Below, in pieces: positions 62,441 to 64,000 of a DNA stretch of 64,000 bases (position 1 is the stretch's first letter; each line of letters begins with the position of its first letter). The stretch spans positions 26,554,511 to 26,618,510 of the forward strand of contig CM028887.1 in assembly GCA_016801885.1 (NCBI GenBank). Reading direction: 5' to 3'. This DNA is from Toxotes chatareus. Taxonomy: Eukaryota; Chordata; Actinopteri; Toxotidae. Position numbers and translations under genes: made by a program. The notes below the pieces were generated by a model, which had not been told where the DNA came from, made no database searches, and was given only the letters and a program-made list of their open reading frames with translations.

Positions 62441-62669
62441 GTCGAAGCATTTATTTAAGAGAAGTGGTTTAATAATAATATTAATAATAATAATAGCCTT
62501 ATGTAATATTTGGCAGAGATGTTGATCATTTTGGAGAATGGACTTCATACTGCTGTTGAACTGAGCTTAGTCTTTCATGTTACATCTAACCCTGCGAGTA
62601 ACAGACTGGAATCTGCAAAGTCATGAGTTTGCAAGTCATGTGAGTAGTTTAGAACAGTCATTACCTGAA
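62441..62669. other. no feature; ATA/TAA triplet run
   Basis: A short (TAA)n-type run lies at 62472-62493. Confidence 0.5.
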
Positions 62670-62790
62670 AGGACCAGTGTGTAGGGTTTAGTGGCATCTT
62701 ATGATGAAGTTGCAAATTACAACCAACTGAATACCCATCCCAATATTCCATTTCTACTATAGATCCTCCTAAATCCTTCACACTGGTCCT
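62670..62790. mobile_element. 121-bp inverted-repeat MITE
   Basis: It starts AGGACCAGTGTGTAGGGTTT and ends with the reverse complement of AGGACCAGTGTGAAGGATTT. The interior 'caactgaatacccatccc' fits the same family, which is abundant in percomorph fish. This copy is a short internally deleted form. No clear target duplication was seen. Confidence 0.82.
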
Positions 62791-63099
62791 ATAATGTGGT
62801 TATTCACAGTACATACTGGTGTTCGCAACTTCGCAACTCGCCAATTCCAGTTTTACTGGCTGAATTCAGTTGGCATTGGGCAGGCCTCAAATTCTCACCC
62901 AACACACTGCAAATGACTTTGAGTCTCAAGCGGATGAATGGATAAGGGTGACCTCCCACTCTGGCCTCTCATCATTTTAGTCAATAATGACAGGAAGTCT
63001 CATAACATGAAATAGCAAATTACAAGATATGACCATCATAGTTTTCTTCGGATAGTCAGTCATCCTCATTTTATCTCTGTAAAAGTAATAAATATGGTA
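62791..63099. other. no feature recognised
   Basis: Mixed sequence without recognisable features. Confidence 0.4.
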
Positions 63100-63420
63100 A
63101 AGGTTCTGGAACGGTCATTGGTTGGTTAGATTTAGAAAAAAAAAAATCTGGTTTGGGTTCAAATAAGTACTTCCTTAAGGTTAGGAGCTTTGTTGTCATG
63201 GTTACAATAATAAACATGCACTCAACGGTTGTGGAACAGTGGTGGATAAAAGGAACAATTTGGACAATGGGGTTCACAGGGAAAACAAACAGTGGATGCC
63301 TGTTTGGAAGTCCTGTGTTGTCCCCAAACTCCTCCTTATGCGAACTTTGTCGCTCTACATACACATCAGCTGACATCAGTATGGCCACCAGAGGACGCCT
63401 AACAAGAATAAGCAGCTGCA
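63100..63420. repeat. probable dispersed fish repeat
   Basis: 'ggttggttagatttaga', 'tttgggttcaaataagtact', 'aaggttaggagctttgttgt' and 'ggaagtcctgtgttgtcc' in this order follow a repeat layout I associate with fish genomes. The ends were not determined. The 110-codon frame over it is not supported as a gene. Confidence 0.4.
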
Positions 63421-64000
63421 CAGACGACCTATGGGTTGGATTTTACAAGACAGTCTCGAGGATATATAGCAGCACACACAGGTAGATAAACAGTACTTTA
63501 ATAGCTTAAACATCAACTTTGAACTTATTGCAATATAAAAGACAGAACACACAGACAAACTGACGGTGATGTTAGACAAGTAGTTATAGATACATCTTTA
63601 AAACTTTTAAAATAGCTCACTCGATATGTCTGTGCATCAAAAACTTAATAGGACAATCAGTCCAGGTTACCTTTCTAACAGTAATCTCAGTGTTTTACTG
63701 GTTAGTACCTGAAGGGCGTTCTCTTCTGACCTCTGCATCGAGACCCCATGTGGGGTATCCAGATGTTTAATAATACTCTGTGATGCTAAATGCACTGAAA
63801 TTCTCTGCACTTAGCTTAAATAAAAACACAAGAGCTGAACAAAAGCTGTCATGAAAGCTTTACTGCTGCTCTTGTCAGTGACTCTCAGTGAAATGCTTTT
63901 GCAGTGTGTTATTGAGTTCACTCATACTTTGGTGGATGGGGGAGTCCTCAGCTGACTTTTTAAATCCAGAAATGTCAGCGCCTTTTAAAGTAATCGATGA
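63421..64000. other. no feature recognised
   Basis: A short palindrome ACCCCATGTGGGGT lies at about 63744-63757. No gene or repeat is evident. Confidence 0.4.

Noticed and set aside
63153..63485. 110-codon plus-strand gene
   Set aside because: It starts inside a probable dispersed repeat, has no splice or promoter context and has no recognised motif.

Overview
The window looks like non-coding DNA of a ray-finned (teleost) fish genome, most likely a percomorph. The evidence is A+T-rich sequence with long (CA)n/(TG)n arrays, one vertebrate-style CpG island, and many repeats of kinds familiar from fish genomes: Tc1-like transposons, L2-like and RTE/Rex3-like LINE pieces, a Tf1/sushi-type LTR element, and short inverted-repeat elements. 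No complete host protein-coding gene can be supported. The best host-gene evidence is a CpG island at about 3.2-4.0 kb, followed by a strong splice donor at 4337/4338. The rest then reads like a very long plus-strand first intron or intergenic DNA. Five small splice-bounded segments (about 6.03, 10.5, 21.2, 30.8 and 56.9 kb) are the only candidate host exons, and none was matched to a known gene.

Layout. 0-3 kb: unremarkable DNA, then a CA/TA/TG/TA compound microsatellite. 3.2-4.34 kb: CpG island, perfect CRE palindrome and candidate 5' exon. 4.3-23.6 kb: mostly unannotatable sequence with simple repeats, one dispersed repeat (13.9 kb), a 764-bp inverted-repeat element (16.8 kb) and a 33-bp minisatellite (19.4 kb). 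23.68-26.23 kb: a young, internally deleted LTR retrotransposon on the minus strand with an intact 5-bp target duplication. It has a predicted self-priming signal and carries one gag-position reading frame dominated by a 72-bp minisatellite. 26.3-34.2 kb: a short relative of the 16.8-kb element, then quiet sequence.

34.2-43.7 kb is a repeat cluster: a Tc1-like piece, an RTE-like LINE tail, a decayed Tc1 transposase, a decayed L2-like LINE reverse transcriptase, another Tc1 relic, two dispersed fish repeats and an L2-like endonuclease piece. 47.3-49.2 kb is a nested block in which a 5'-truncated LINE sits inside a Tc1-like element that abuts a second Tc1 in the opposite orientation. 49.6 kb holds a 20-bp tandem array. 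52.6 kb holds a SINE-like repeat. 58.0-59.4 kb is a nearly full-length but mutated Tc1-like element. 60.93-61.83 kb is a solo LTR with a perfect 5-bp target duplication. 61.8-63.4 kb holds further LINE, Tc1 and inverted-repeat fragments.

The mobile elements do not act together; they record successive insertions. The most distinctive item is the LTR element at 23.7-26.2 kb, whose R-region/primer-site complementarity, array-bearing ORF and LTR asymmetry can all be read from the sequence. All family names come from recognising motifs and sequence patterns by eye, not from database searches.
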